DNA of 64,000 nt from an uncultured Eubacteriales bacterium (GCA_902797845.1 CADBUJ010000022.1:62001-126000); one strand, 5' to 3'. Shown: positions 1 through 9,541, numbered from the stretch's first letter. A program made the numbers and translations. Notes: generated from the letters alone by a model not told the origin.

Positions 1-1
1 G

Positions 2-1768
2 TGTGATGCTGTAACGAAGCTTAAGAAGCTTTCCCTTTTGGGGGATGCTGAACTGTCTTCGGAGGAAAGCTTCCGGATCGATGTTATATGCGACCCGGAG
101 GAAAAGACTTTGACCTTTACCGATAACGGCATAGGAATGGATAGGGAAGAAGTGGTCAAGTATATTGCCCAGATAGCCTTTTCCGGGGCTGCCGACTTTC
201 TTGAGAAGTATCAGGACACCTCTGCTGAGGAGGAGATCATAGGCCATTTCGGTCTGGGTTTCTATTCTGCTTTTATGGTGGCAGACAAGGTGGTGATAGA
301 AAGTCTTTCCTATAAAGAAGGAGCTCAGGCAGTTTACTGGGAATGTGACGGAAGCTCCGACTATAATCTGAAGCAGTCCAGAAAAAGGACAAGAGGCACG
401 AAGATCACGCTTTACCTTAATGAGGAGAGCTATGAGTTCTCCAACGAATATAAGGTAAGGGAGACTCTTGAAAAATACTGCAGCTTTATGCCTGTCCCTA
501 TATATCTTTCATCAAAGGAACAGAAAAATGAGCAGCAGGAGAAAAAAGAGAAGAGAGAGCCTGTACAGATAAACGAGACAGTTCCCCTTTGGGCAAAGCA
601 TCCCAACGAATGCACTGAAGAGGACTACAAGGATTTCTACAGGAAGGTCTTTAAGGATTATAAAGAGCCTCTCTTCTGGATACACCTTAATATGGACTAT
701 CCCTTCAATCTGAAGGGCATCCTTTACTTCCCCAGAATAGGAAACGAATACGATACGGTGGAGGGAACCATAAAGCTGTATTGTAATCAGGTCTTTATTG
801 CGGACAACATAAAAGAGGTGATCCCCGAATATCTTATGTTGCTCAAGGGAGCTATAGACTGTCCTGACATCCCTCTTAATGTTTCCAGGTCTTCGCTCCA
901 GAATGACGGATTTGTAAAGAAGATCTCAGATTATATTACGAAGAAGGTGGCAGACAGGCTTACGGGCATGTACAAAACAGAGCGGGAGGAATACGAGAAG
1001 TACTGGGACGACATCAATCCGTTTATAAAATACGGATATATAAGGGATGAAAAATTTGCGGAAAGAATGAATGACTACATCATATATAAGGATCTTAAGG
1101 GATCATATATAACTCTGCCGGAATATCTTGAGGAAGCAAAGGAGACTCACGAGAATAAAGTATATTATGTGACGGATATGGCAAGACAGGCATCATTTGT
1201 GGAGCTCTTCAATAAGGAAGGAACAGATGCGATAATTCTTAATAAGGCCATAGACCCCATGTTCATACAGGGCCTGGAGTTTAAGAATAAAGATGTCAGG
1301 TTTATGAGGATCGATTCTGACGAGATAGATATCTTCAATGAAAAAACGAATGAGGATGAAGAAAAGGATCTAAAGGAAAAAGAAGAAAAGCTGGAAAAGA
1401 TGTTTAAAGAGGCTCTTTCCAGACCTGAACTTAAAATAAAGCTGAAGAAGCTTAAGGATGAAGGCTCTGCAGCCATGGTCATGGAGAACGAGGAAACAAG
1501 GCGAATGGGAGATATGATGCGCATGTACGGCATGGCAGATCCCAATGCCATGGAGGATGAGGGCAGGACCCTTGTATTGAACGCAGGTAATCCGCTTGTA
1601 AAGATACTTCTTGAAAAGGAAGATTTCAAACACAGGGATATGTACTGCCGTCAGCTGTATGATCTGGCTATGCTGTCACACAGATCCTTTACGGGAGAAG
1701 AGCTTAAGGAGTTCGTGGCAAGGAGCCACAAGATAATGGAGCTTCTGGGACAGGAAGAGTCAGCGTAA
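2..1768 (+). CDS. htpG: HtpG (bacterial Hsp90), 5' end outside window
   Basis: ATP-dependent cytosolic chaperone of the Hsp90 family. The reading frame is open from base 2, and the first residues (CDAVTKLKKLSLLG) match the conserved helix about 40 residues into HtpG, so only a short N-terminal piece is missing and the apparent start near base 38 is not real. Visible motifs are the GHKL ATP-site elements DNGIGM and GHFGLGFYSAFMV, followed by the middle and dimerisation domains. The 588 visible residues plus about 40 fit the family length. A hairpin terminator follows, so the gene is the last of its transcript. Identification is secure; only the start is unseen. Confidence 0.95.
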   Translation, partial: CDAVTKLKKLSLLGDAELSSEESFRIDVICDPEEKTLTFTDNGIGMDREEVVKYIAQIAFSGAADFLEKYQDTSAEEEIIGHFGLGFYSAFMVADKVVIESLSYKEGAQAVYWECDGSSDYNLKQSRKRTRGTKITLYLNEESYEFSNEYKVRETLEKYCSFMPVPIYLSSKEQKNEQQEKKEKREPVQINETVPLWAKHPNECTEEDYKDFYRKVFKDYKEPLFWIHLNMDYPFNLKGILYFPRIGNEYDTVEGTIKLYCNQVFIADNIKEVIPEYLMLLKGAIDCPDIPLNVSRSSLQNDGFVKKISDYITKKVADRLTGMYKTEREEYEKYWDDINPFIKYGYIRDEKFAERMNDYIIYKDLKGSYITLPEYLEEAKETHENKVYYVTDMARQASFVELFNKEGTDAIILNKAIDPMFIQGLEFKNKDVRFMRIDSDEIDIFNEKTNEDEEKDLKEKEEKLEKMFKEALSRPELKIKLKKLKDEGSAAMVMENEETRRMGDMMRMYGMADPNAMEDEGRTLVLNAGNPLVKILLEKEDFKHRDMYCRQLYDLAMLSHRSFTGEELKEFVARSHKIMELLGQEESA

Positions 1769-1836
1769 CATGCGGAATAATATACAACCTGGCACTCGTT
1801 AATCTATTAACCATCCACAATAAAAATCATTTGTCA

Positions 1837-1882
1837 AGGCGCAAAATTTGTAATTATGCACAAAATTTGCGCCTGATTTTTT
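1837..1882 (+). terminator. Rho-independent terminator after htpG
   Basis: A near-perfect 14-bp inverted repeat (1837-1850 with 1861-1874, one mismatch) is followed by a run of six T. It separates htpG from the peptide-transport operon. Confidence 0.8.
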
Positions 1883-1932
1883 AAGTTTCTGTCAAAAATC
1901 TTGGGTTAGTTACACAAGAAGCATACTTTTAA

Positions 1933-1961
1933 TTGACTTTAAACTTAAAACCAATTAACAT
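1933..1961 (+). promoter_or_regulatory. Putative sigma-A promoter of the first opp operon
   Basis: TTGACT (1933-1938) and TAACAT (1956-1961) are 17 bp apart, about 75 bases upstream of the binding-protein gene. The -35 box is good and the -10 box is weak (4 of 6). The rest of the 278-base gap shows no gene. Confidence 0.4.
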
Positions 1962-2046
1962 AACCATAACTATTCAGCAGGAAAAGTGGTTAGTTGCCCG
2001 CAAATCATAAATTCCTGTAAACATTATTTCCAATGGGAGGTATAGT

Positions 2047-3705
2047 ATGAAAAAGTTTCTAGCAACATTACTTGCTGCAGCAATGGTATTTTCACTTGCA
2101 GCATGTGGCGGCAAATCCGAAGGCGGATCCGGCGGAGAATCCTCCGGAGCTGAAAGCGGAGAGTCTCAGGGAGGCGAAAGCGAAAGCACAGAGCCTTCAG
2201 GCGGAGACGGCGGAGATTCCAGTGAAATGGTTTCCGACCTTCCTGCTCTTTCTGAGAGCGAGCTTGCAAATGCAACTCTTAAAAAGCAGGTAGTTATCGG
2301 CCTTAACAAGGACCTTGTTACACTTGATCCTTATGCTTCCAACAACGTAGAAGTATCTCTGCTTCTCAGAATGACTCACAGCCATTTGGTTAAGCAGGAT
2401 CCCAGAACCTACGAACTGCAGCCTGATCTTGCTACAGATTGGGAAGTAACAGACGAGTACATTGACTTCACGATCCGTGACGATGCTAAATTCCACAACG
2501 GAGATCCTGTTACTATCGAAGATATCATCTATTCCTTCGATGTTATGAAAGAGAACTCCTACACATCTTCAAAGGTTAGCTTCATTGATCACATCGAGAA
2601 GATCGACGACACTCACATCAGAATGCACCTTGCAAAGAACAACCAGGATGCCCTCAGAATCCTTGCTTACTTCAACGTATGTATCGTTTCCGAGAAGGAA
2701 TCCAAGGCTGACGAAGCAAACGGCCGTGGTATCGGCTCAGGCCCTTACAAGGTTGCAGAGTGGGAACTTGGTTCTCATACACTTCTTGAGAGATTCGACG
2801 ACTACTTCGGTGAGAAGCCTCTTACAGAGAGCTTCCTTATGAAGACACAGCCTGAGGATTCAGCTCGTGTTATCTCCATCGAGAACGGCGAGACAGATAT
2901 CTGTATAGCTCCTCCTGCACAGGAAGTTGAGCATATTGCATCATCTGACAAATCCATGGTTATGGCTGTTACAGCTAACAAGCTTGTTTACATCGCTATC
3001 AACCAGAACGGCAACCACAAAGCTCTTGCTGACAAGAAAGTTCGTCAGGCTATAGCTCATGCTATCAACAGAGAGAACATCATCATCGCAGCTAAGGACG
3101 GAAAGGCTAAACTTGCAAATACAGTTATTTCTCCTAAGACTGCATACTACAACCCCGATCAGGAAGCAATGGAATATGATCCCGAGCTTGCTAAACAGCT
3201 TCTTAGCGAAACAGACTTTGCAGACGGTTTCGAAATGACCATCTCCTTCATCGACGGTACAACATATAAGACCATCGCTCAGCTGTTCCAGGCTGATCTT
3301 GCTGCAATCGGCATCACCGTTAAGGTAGATCCTAAGGACAACTCTTCCATGAAGACCCTTATGGCAGAAGAGAAGCATGAAGCAATCATCTACAACTGGG
3401 GACCTACTCCCGGTGAAGGACCCGACATCACATTCCGTTCACTGTTCATGGGTGGTTCAGGATCCAACAGACAGATCCTCAACGACGAATGGGTTAACGA
3501 GACAATCGAAGCTGCAGCTGTAGAGACAGATGAAGCTAAGCGTCAGGATCTTTACTATCAGCTTCAGGAGTGGATGATCGACAATGCAGGATTCCTTCCT
3601 ATGTACTATGAGATCCTTTACATGGGCGTTAACAAGAATCTTCATAACTTCAATATCGAGCCTTCAGAGCAGCATACATTTACATACTGCTATGTAACAG
3701 AATAA
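2047..3705 (+). CDS. Peptide ABC transporter substrate-binding lipoprotein (SBP family 5)
   Basis: Extracellular solute receptor of a peptide/nickel-type ABC importer. A lipoprotein signal peptide with lipobox SLAAC puts the modified cysteine at residue 20. A Gly/Ser/Glu-rich spacer of about 45 residues follows, then a family 5 (OppA/DppA) binding domain, seen in the run starting VVIGLNKDLVTLDPY and in the FHNGDPVT motif. The 552-residue length is normal. The start is set by a strong GGGAGG site 6 bases upstream. It is the first gene of a five-gene operon, but a strong hairpin separates it from the permeases, which fits higher expression of the receptor. The peptide specificity cannot be read from sequence. 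Confidence 0.93.
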   Translation: MKKFLATLLAAAMVFSLAACGGKSEGGSGGESSGAESGESQGGESESTEPSGGDGGDSSEMVSDLPALSESELANATLKKQVVIGLNKDLVTLDPYASNNVEVSLLLRMTHSHLVKQDPRTYELQPDLATDWEVTDEYIDFTIRDDAKFHNGDPVTIEDIIYSFDVMKENSYTSSKVSFIDHIEKIDDTHIRMHLAKNNQDALRILAYFNVCIVSEKESKADEANGRGIGSGPYKVAEWELGSHTLLERFDDYFGEKPLTESFLMKTQPEDSARVISIENGETDICIAPPAQEVEHIASSDKSMVMAVTANKLVYIAINQNGNHKALADKKVRQAIAHAINRENIIIAAKDGKAKLANTVISPKTAYYNPDQEAMEYDPELAKQLLSETDFADGFEMTISFIDGTTYKTIAQLFQADLAAIGITVKVDPKDNSSMKTLMAEEKHEAIIYNWGPTPGEGPDITFRSLFMGGSGSNRQILNDEWVNETIEAAAVETDEAKRQDLYYQLQEWMIDNAGFLPMYYEILYMGVNKNLHNFNIEPSEQHTFTYCYVTE

Positions 3706-3742
3706 TTCTGTTCAGAATGATGTAAAAAGATCTAAAATTCAA

Positions 3743-3776
3743 AAAGGGAAGGGGTAACCCGCCCCTTCCCTTTTTT
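3743..3776 (+). terminator. Hairpin terminator/attenuator inside the opp operon
   Basis: AAGGGAAGGGG pairs perfectly with CCCCTTCCCTT around a 7-base loop, followed by six T. It lies between the binding-protein and first permease genes, so it probably lets only part of the transcription through. Confidence 0.8.
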
Positions 3777-3806
3777 GAAATTATTCTCACCGTTTGAGGA
3801 GGACTT

Positions 3807-4736
3807 ATGTGGCGATTTATTCTTAAACGTCTGATCATGCTTATTCCGGTTCTCTTCGGAGTAGCATTGATCGTTTATTTCATCATGGACCTTACCCCCG
3901 GTGATCCTGCGGTTATCATAGCCGGCGAGGATGCAACACCGGAACAAAGGGAAGCGATCCGTGAAGAACTGGGTCTAAACGACCCGTTTATAGTACGCTA
4001 CGGAAGATATATGTTTAATCTTTTCCGTGGCGATATGGGAAGATCCATGCTTTCAAAAGTTGATGTTTTCCCTACATATTTCCAGAAACTGCCGGCATCA
4101 CTGGCGCTGGCTTTCGGATCAATCATAGTAGCACTTCTGCTATCCATACCACTTGGAGTGCTTTCTGCCACTCATCAGAATACATGGGTGGACACTTTAT
4201 GTACGATCATAGGAATGCTTGGTATGTCCATGCCGAACTTCTGGCTAGGCATGATGCTTATCATAGCCTTTTCCAATAAATTGGGGTGGTTCCCTTCAGG
4301 AGGTTTCGACGGGCTTAAATCCCTAATCCTACCATCTATAACAGAGGGGGTATTCCTCCTGGCACTGATAATGCGTAATACCAGATCCTCCATGCTTGAT
4401 GTTATCAGGCAGGATTATATAGTTACGGCCAAGGCAAAGGGCGTAAACAGAAGAGGAATAATCTGGCATCACGCTTTCAGAAATGCCCTTATCCCTATAA
4501 TCACGGTTGCAGGTATGAACTTCGCATACGTTCTTTGCGGACCGGTTCTTACTGAGACTGTTTTCTCATGGCCTGGTGTAGGACGTCTTGTTTATGACGG
4601 AATAACAAAGACGGATACTCAGCTGGTTACCGGCTGTCTTATCCTGTCATGTATGTTCGTTTCCGTTATAAATCTTGTGGTAGACATCATCTATGCCTTT
4701 GTTGATCCTCGTATCAAGGCCCAATATTCTAAGTAA
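3807..4736 (+). CDS. Peptide ABC transporter permease, OppB/DppB type
   Basis: Inner permease subunit of the importer. The 309 residues contain about six membrane segments. The family marker DLTPGDPA follows the first helix, and an EAA-type ATPase-contact loop (DYIVTAKAKGVNRRG, then HHAFRNALIP) sits near residues 200-230. GAGGAGG lies just upstream of the ATG. The partner permease gene follows after 14 bases. Family is secure; the substrate is not determined. Confidence 0.93.
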   Translation: MWRFILKRLIMLIPVLFGVALIVYFIMDLTPGDPAVIIAGEDATPEQREAIREELGLNDPFIVRYGRYMFNLFRGDMGRSMLSKVDVFPTYFQKLPASLALAFGSIIVALLLSIPLGVLSATHQNTWVDTLCTIIGMLGMSMPNFWLGMMLIIAFSNKLGWFPSGGFDGLKSLILPSITEGVFLLALIMRNTRSSMLDVIRQDYIVTAKAKGVNRRGIIWHHAFRNALIPIITVAGMNFAYVLCGPVLTETVFSWPGVGRLVYDGITKTDTQLVTGCLILSCMFVSVINLVVDIIYAFVDPRIKAQYSK

Positions 4737-4750
4737 GGGAGGGGGATCAT

Positions 4751-5659
4751 ATGAGCAAAAATAAAGAAACAGCTGCTGTTGTTGAAACAGAAGTTGCTAA
4801 GAGTTATAAAGGACGAAGCCAGTTCAGAGAGGTAATGCACAGACTGAGAAAGAACAAGGGTGCAATGGTAGGTCTCTTTGTATTTGCAGTCATCATCATA
4901 ATTGCTCTTCTGGGCGATGTTCTTTTCGACTACGAAACAGATGTTATCGGTAATAACATTGTGGATCGTCTGCAGTCCCCCAATGCAAATCATTGGTTCG
5001 GTACAGACGAAATGGGTAGAGATCTTTTCGCAAGAGTTCTTTACGGAGCAAGATATTCCCTTGCCATAGGATTTGTATCTACGCTGGTATCCCTGGGCAT
5101 AGGCCTTGTACTGGGATCCATAGCAGGATATAAAGGCGGATGGGTAGAAAACGTTATAATGCGTATAACTGATATCTTCTATTCTCTTCCTTCCATCCTT
5201 CTTGCTATCGCTGTTGTTTCCGCTCTTGGAAACAGTATGTTAAATCTTATGATAGCCGTCGGAGTTTCAAATGCCGCGGCCTTCTGCCGTGTTACCAGAG
5301 CTTCTGTCCTTACGGAAAGAGGCAAGGACTACGTGGAGGCTGCAAGGGCTATAGGCCAGGGAGAAATGAGGATAGTATTAAAGCACGTTATACCTAATTC
5401 TCTTTCTCCTATCATAGTTCAGACCACCGTTCGTGTGGCCGGCGCTATCATTTCGGCTGCAGGTCTTTCATTCCTGGGTCTGGGTGTTCCGCTTCCCGCT
5501 CCCGAATGGGGCTCGCTGCTTTCCATGGGTAGAGGATACTTAAGAGATTATCCCTACATGGTTATCGCACCCGGTTTGGCAATTATGATAACTGTTCTTG
5601 CAGTTAATCTGTTCGGTGATGGCCTTCGTGATGCTATCGACCCGAAACTTAAAAAGTAA
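4751..5659 (+). CDS. Peptide ABC transporter permease, OppC/DppC type
   Basis: Second membrane subunit, pairing with the OppB-type permease upstream. Its N-terminal cytosolic stretch of about 40 residues (FREVMHRLRKNKGAMVG) leads into the first helix, as in OppC proteins. The motif HWFGTDEMGRDLFARVLYGA and the EAA loop DYVEAARAIGQGE with HVIPNSLSPI are family hallmarks. Length is 302 residues. A GGGAGGGGG site precedes the ATG, and the downstream ATPase gene begins 12 bases after the stop. Confidence 0.93.
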   Translation: MSKNKETAAVVETEVAKSYKGRSQFREVMHRLRKNKGAMVGLFVFAVIIIIALLGDVLFDYETDVIGNNIVDRLQSPNANHWFGTDEMGRDLFARVLYGARYSLAIGFVSTLVSLGIGLVLGSIAGYKGGWVENVIMRITDIFYSLPSILLAIAVVSALGNSMLNLMIAVGVSNAAAFCRVTRASVLTERGKDYVEAARAIGQGEMRIVLKHVIPNSLSPIIVQTTVRVAGAIISAAGLSFLGLGVPLPAPEWGSLLSMGRGYLRDYPYMVIAPGLAIMITVLAVNLFGDGLRDAIDPKLKK

Positions 5660-5671
5660 GGGGGTGCAGAC

Positions 5672-6847
5672 ATGGAAGAAAACAAAGTTTTAGACGAAGT
5701 AAAAGAAGTAGCTGAAGATACAGCTAAGGAAGTTAAGGATGCTGCCGAAAATGCTGCAGCAGAAGTTGCGGAAGCAGCAGAGAAGACAGCAGAAGAGATA
5801 AAGGATACAGCAGATGTTCCTGCTTCTGAGCAGGATGGAAAAGCTGCACCCGAATATGTTCTCGAGATAGATGATCTTTATGTGGAATATGATACAGAGG
5901 ATGCTCTTGTTAAAGCTGTCAACGGACTTAATCTGAAGCTCCGTCACGGAGAAACGGTAGGTCTCGTTGGAGAGACAGGAGCAGGAAAGACAACCACTGC
6001 ACTTTCCATCTTAAGGCTTGTTCCCGATCCTCCCGGAGTGATCAAATCCGGAAGTATCAAGGTAGAAGGTCAGAATGTAATGGAGCTTTCTGAAGCTGCA
6101 ATGCAGGAAATAAGAGGAAATGACGTGGCAATGATCTTCCAGGATCCCATGACAGCCCTTAACCCTGTATTTACGGTAGGAGAGCAGATAGCAGAGACCA
6201 TAAGACTTCATACAGACTGCACCAAGGATGAAGCCGATGAAAAAGCCGGCGACATGCTTGAAGTGGTTGGTATCCCCAGAGCAAGAGGAAACGAGTTCCC
6301 TCATCAGTTCTCAGGCGGAATGAAGCAGAGAGTTGTCATAGCTATAGCTCTTGCCTGCAACCCTAAGCTTCTTATAGCAGACGAGCCTACCACAGCCCTT
6401 GATGTTACCATCCAGGCACAGGTTCTGGATATAATGAGGGGCCTTAAGGATCAGTTCAATACATCAATGATCATGATCACCCATGATCTCGGTATCGTTG
6501 CCGAGACATGTGATTCGGTTGCTATAATATATGCCGGAAGAATAGTTGAATACGGTACTCTTGTGGATGTTTTCAAGCATACGCTCCATCCTTATACAGA
6601 GGGCCTCTTCAATTCTCTTCCCAATATCCACAACCGTACAGCAAAACTTAAGCCGATAAAGGGTCTTATGTGCGATCCGTCCAACCTGCCTGTTGGATGT
6701 CCTTTCGCAGACCGCTGTAATTATGTAACTGATGCATGTAAGGAAAAGCTGCCTGAGCAGAGATATGTTTCCGACACGCATTATGTATGCTGTACAGCGT
6801 ACGACGATCCCAACTTCAGGCTGGAGAGGAGTAAAGAGAATGGGTGA
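5672..6847 (+). CDS. Peptide ABC transporter ATPase, OppD/DppD type, with acidic helical N-terminal extension
   Basis: Energising subunit of the importer. After residue 60 it is a standard OppD protein: Walker A GETGAGKT (100-107), Q-loop [10 protein letters not shown], signature FSGGMKQR, Walker [13 protein letters not shown], and the C-terminal cysteine-rich oligopeptide domain ([14 protein letters not shown]). Residues 1-60 are an unusual Ala/Glu/Lys-rich, predicted-helical stretch absent from ordinary OppD proteins. The ATG with GGGGGTG upstream and the close spacing to the previous gene support translating the extension, although a later internal start is not excluded. It overlaps the next gene by 8 bases. 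Confidence 0.92.
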   Translation: MEENKVLDEVKEVAEDTAKEVKDAAENAAAEVAEAAEKTAEEIKDTADVPASEQDGKAAPEYVLEIDDLYVEYDTEDALVKAVNGLNLKLRHGETVGLVGETGAGKTTTALSILRLVPDPPGVIKSGSIKVEGQNVMELSEAAMQEIRGNDVAMIFQDPMTALNPVFTVGEQIAETIRLHTDCTKDEADEKAGDMLEVVGIPRARGNEFPHQFSGGMKQRVVIAIALACNPKLLIADEPTTALDVTIQAQVLDIMRGLKDQFNTSMIMITHDLGIVAETCDSVAIIYAGRIVEYGTLVDVFKHTLHPYTEGLFNSLPNIHNRTAKLKPIKGLMCDPSNLPVGCPFADRCNYVTDACKEKLPEQRYVSDTHYVCCTAYDDPNFRLERSKENG

Positions 6848-7841
6848 TTATGAACACTTACTGGAAGTAAGTCATCTTAAAAAATACTTTAATGTTCGTG
6901 CCGGCAGCCTTCATGCTGTTGATGATGTCAGCTTTACCATCGATAAAGGCAAGACCCTTGGAGTAGTTGGAGAATCAGGCTGCGGTAAGTCCACCACAGG
7001 ACGTGCCATCCTTCGTCTCCACGAGCCCACCAGCGGAAGCGTAAAATTTGAAGGCAGAGAGATAGTTGGTCTTAGCAAAAGAGAGATGCGTAAGCTGAGA
7101 GCCGAGATGCAGATCATTTTCCAGGATCCCTATGCTTCACTGGATCCCAGAAATACCATCAGCCAGATCATAGCAGAACCCATGAAGCTTTCAGGCACAA
7201 TGAAGAAGGATGAGATCGAGCAGAAGGTGCATGACCTTATGGAGACTGTTGGTCTTGCTGAAAGATTTGTTAATACTTACCCTCACGAGCTGGACGGCGG
7301 ACGTCGTCAGAGGATAGGCATAGCAAGAGCCCTTGCTCTTAATCCTAAATTCATCGTCTGTGACGAGCCCGTATCTGCTCTGGATGTTTCCATTCAGGCA
7401 CAGATACTTAATCTTCTGGGCGAGCTTCAGGATAATATGGGACTTACATATATGTTTATTACCCACGATCTTGCTGTTGTTAATCACTTTGCTGATGATA
7501 TAGCAGTTATGTATCTGGGACAGCTTGTAGAGAAGGCTCCTTCAGAAGAGCTTTTCGACAATCCTCTTCATCCTTATACGGAGGCACTTCTCTCAGCTAT
7601 ACCTGTTCCCGATCTTGATAATCAAACAAAGAGGATACCTATAAAGGGTGAGATCACATCACCTATAAATCCTCCTGACACATGCCGTTTTGCAAAGAGA
7701 TGCCCTTATTGCTCAGGACAGTGTATGGAATCTTCACCTGAACTGGTAGAGCTTTCACCGGGACACTTTGTAGCATGTCATAAGGTTGCTGAAGAGCATG
7801 CAGGCGGAACCTGGAAGGTAGACGAAGCAGCTACTGCATGA
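6840..7841 (+). CDS. Peptide ABC transporter ATPase, OppF/DppF type
   Basis: Second ATPase of the importer. The start at 6840 was chosen because GGAGAGG lies 10 bases upstream and translation from there gives the usual N-terminus ([11 protein letters not shown]); a longer frame upstream lies inside oppD. It has Walker [11 protein letters not shown]-loop [10 protein letters not shown] and Walker [13 protein letters not shown]. The ABC signature is ELDGGRRQR instead of the usual LSGGQRQR, a variant seen in some clostridial OppF proteins. The C-terminal half carries the cysteine motif [14 protein letters not shown]. Length is 333 residues. It ends the operon and is followed by a hairpin. Confidence 0.92.
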   Translation: MGDYEHLLEVSHLKKYFNVRAGSLHAVDDVSFTIDKGKTLGVVGESGCGKSTTGRAILRLHEPTSGSVKFEGREIVGLSKREMRKLRAEMQIIFQDPYASLDPRNTISQIIAEPMKLSGTMKKDEIEQKVHDLMETVGLAERFVNTYPHELDGGRRQRIGIARALALNPKFIVCDEPVSALDVSIQAQILNLLGELQDNMGLTYMFITHDLAVVNHFADDIAVMYLGQLVEKAPSEELFDNPLHPYTEALLSAIPVPDLDNQTKRIPIKGEITSPINPPDTCRFAKRCPYCSGQCMESSPELVELSPGHFVACHKVAEEHAGGTWKVDEAATA

Positions 7842-7854
7842 TAAGGCTTTATGG

Positions 7855-7883
7855 ATGACAAATATTCTTATATAGGTTAAAAT
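7855..7883 (+). promoter_or_regulatory. Putative promoter of the membrane protein / M20 peptidase pair
   Basis: ATGACA (7855-7860) and TAAAAT (7878-7883) are 17 bp apart, 5 of 6 matches each. The expected start of transcription, near 7890, falls inside the left arm of the opp terminator. Confidence 0.5.
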
Positions 7884-7917
7884 CAAAGAGCGTCCGAAAG
7901 GCGCTCTTTGATCATTT
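7882..7917 (+). terminator. Terminator after the opp operon
   Basis: ATCAAAGAGCG (7882-7892) pairs with CGCTCTTTGAT (7902-7912) and is followed by CATTTTATTT. The stem is strong; the T-tract is interrupted. Confidence 0.7.
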
Positions 7918-7942
7918 TATTTAATAAAAAAGGACTGAAATT

Positions 7943-8356
7943 ATGTGGCCTCTGATGAGAAAGAAAAAAGCCGAGGAGCTTAGACAGGTCTATAACGGCT
8001 TAAGCGATTTTGATAAAAGATATGTGGCAAGGATAATGAAGGACAGCGCAGAGATCGCTACTCCGGGTAAGATGGCGGCAGTTATAATCTGCGGAGTTCT
8101 GGCCCTTGTTTTCCTGGTATTTATAATAGGCATCATCATAGGAGCCTTTGCAGAGGGCGAAGCCCTTATAGGTATACTTTTTATGATACCTGCCTTTTTC
8201 CTGGCGGCTGCAGTATTCAGTATATATGTTGTTTTTGTGGTCAAGAACAGGACGACCATAGAAGGAGCAACAAAATGTCTGCTTCAGGAGAGAAAGTCCA
8301 AAAACGGCAAGGCATCTCAGCTTGCAAAGAAACTGAGGGAAAAGAACGGAAAGTAA
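7943..8356 (+). CDS. Small membrane protein of unknown function
   Basis: I do not recognise a family. The 137 residues start with a charged cytosolic stretch (about 1-45), followed by two hydrophobic segments (about 48-73 and 80-103), then a very basic tail ending KKLREKNGK. This suggests a two-helix inner-membrane protein with both ends in the cytosol. AAAGGA precedes the ATG. The M20 peptidase gene begins 8 bases after the stop, so the two are probably co-transcribed; no functional link is evident. Confidence 0.7.
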   Translation: MWPLMRKKKAEELRQVYNGLSDFDKRYVARIMKDSAEIATPGKMAAVIICGVLALVFLVFIIGIIIGAFAEGEALIGILFMIPAFFLAAAVFSIYVVFVVKNRTTIEGATKCLLQERKSKNGKASQLAKKLREKNGK

Positions 8357-8364
8357 TAGAAGAT

Positions 8365-9528
8365 ATGGCCGATATGGGTGGGATCATCAAAGCTCTCTAT
8401 CCGAAATATTTGGAGCTTCTTAAGGAACTGGTGGAGCAGGAAAGCAAAACCGAGGACAAAGAGGCTTTGGATAGAGTTGCGGATATAATTGAATCATTCA
8501 GTAAAAAAGAAGGGTATTCCGTTGAAAGGATACCCTTTAAAAAAGCGGGAGACTGTCTTCTTATAACCTTAAATCCTTATGCTATTCTTCCCCATATCCT
8601 TTTTACGGGACATATGGACACGGTACATCCCCGGGGCTCCTTTGGAGAAAAGCCTTTTACAGTGGCCGGTGACAGGGCCATGGGACCGGGCATAACAGAT
8701 ATGAAGGGCGGTATAGTAATAGCCCTTATGGTCATGGAAGCTTTAAAGAAGGCCGGATATGATAAAAGGCCCGTTAAGCTGTTCCTCATTAGCGATGAAG
8801 AACTGTCTGAAGGCCTTACGGGTGATGAGGGAAGGTCTCTCATAATTAAAAATGCGGAAGGTGCCGCAGCGGCCTTTACCATGGAAGGAGATACGGAGGA
8901 TTCCGTGGTCATAGGAAGAAAGGGCAGCATCAGGTACAGGGTGGAAGTAACCGGAAAAGCTGCTCATGCAGGGAAAGAATACGGGAAAGGCATAAGTGCC
9001 ATTAAGGAAGCCTGCTTAAAGATACTTGAAATAGAAAAAGAGTCTGATCCCGATAACATTACGTATAACTGCGGCATCATAGAGGGAGGAACATCTGTCA
9101 ATGTGGTGCCTGAAAAATGCGTCTTCCATCTTTACAACAGATATTGGAAGATCAAGGATCTGGAATATTTAAGAGAACGTGTGGAAAGGATAATAAACAC
9201 ATCCTTTATTCCCGGAACGAAGGCGGCATTCCAGGTAATAGGCACCCGTCCGCCCATGGAGCCAACAGAAGCAAATCGGAAGCTTTTCGACCACATAAAC
9301 AAGGTATCCGGGAAGATAGGTATGGGAAAAAGAAGACAGGCGATGGAAGCATGCGGGTCCGATGCGGCATATACCGTACTGGGAGGGGCGCCCTCTGTGT
9401 GCAATATGGGCATCAGAGGCGGAAAGATACATTCCACGGAGGAATATGCTTATCCCTTGTCCATGATGGAAAAAGGAGAGCTTATCACATATGCGATCCT
9501 GGAAATGGATGACGAGGGGATAGCCTGA
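8365..9528 (+). CDS. M20 family metallopeptidase (ArgE/DapE/CPG2 type)
   Basis: Zinc-dependent hydrolase cleaving an amide or peptide bond in a small substrate. Catalytic elements are all visible: GHMDTVHP (metal His and following Asp), TDMKGG (bridging Asp), ISDEELSEG (catalytic Glu pair) and GGKIHSTEEY near the C-terminus (metal His), with a dimerisation insert between. The start at 8365 was preferred to 8275, which would overlap the previous gene by 82 bases; 8374 is also possible. The ribosome site is weak, so translation may be coupled to the upstream gene. Exact substrate is unknown, but a peptidase role fits the nearby peptide importer. The convergent neighbour begins 13 bases later with no terminator between. 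Confidence 0.88.
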   Translation: MADMGGIIKALYPKYLELLKELVEQESKTEDKEALDRVADIIESFSKKEGYSVERIPFKKAGDCLLITLNPYAILPHILFTGHMDTVHPRGSFGEKPFTVAGDRAMGPGITDMKGGIVIALMVMEALKKAGYDKRPVKLFLISDEELSEGLTGDEGRSLIIKNAEGAAAAFTMEGDTEDSVVIGRKGSIRYRVEVTGKAAHAGKEYGKGISAIKEACLKILEIEKESDPDNITYNCGIIEGGTSVNVVPEKCVFHLYNRYWKIKDLEYLRERVERIINTSFIPGTKAAFQVIGTRPPMEPTEANRKLFDHINKVSGKIGMGKRRQAMEACGSDAAYTVLGGAPSVCNMGIRGGKIHSTEEYAYPLSMMEKGELITYAILEMDDEGIA

Positions 9529-9541
9529 TGAAAGATATGTC

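Noticed and set aside
1165..1629. Antisense open frame of 154 codons opposite htpG
   Set aside because: Ser/Phe-rich shadow of a lysine/glutamate-rich gene, with no ribosome site and no family resemblance.
6732..6839. Longer start for OppF
   Set aside because: It lies inside oppD; the ATG at 6840 has a proper ribosome site and the canonical N-terminus.
8275..8364. Longer N-terminus for the M20 peptidase
   Set aside because: It overlaps the upstream gene by 82 bases and gives a low-complexity charged stretch; the family N-terminus begins near 8365.
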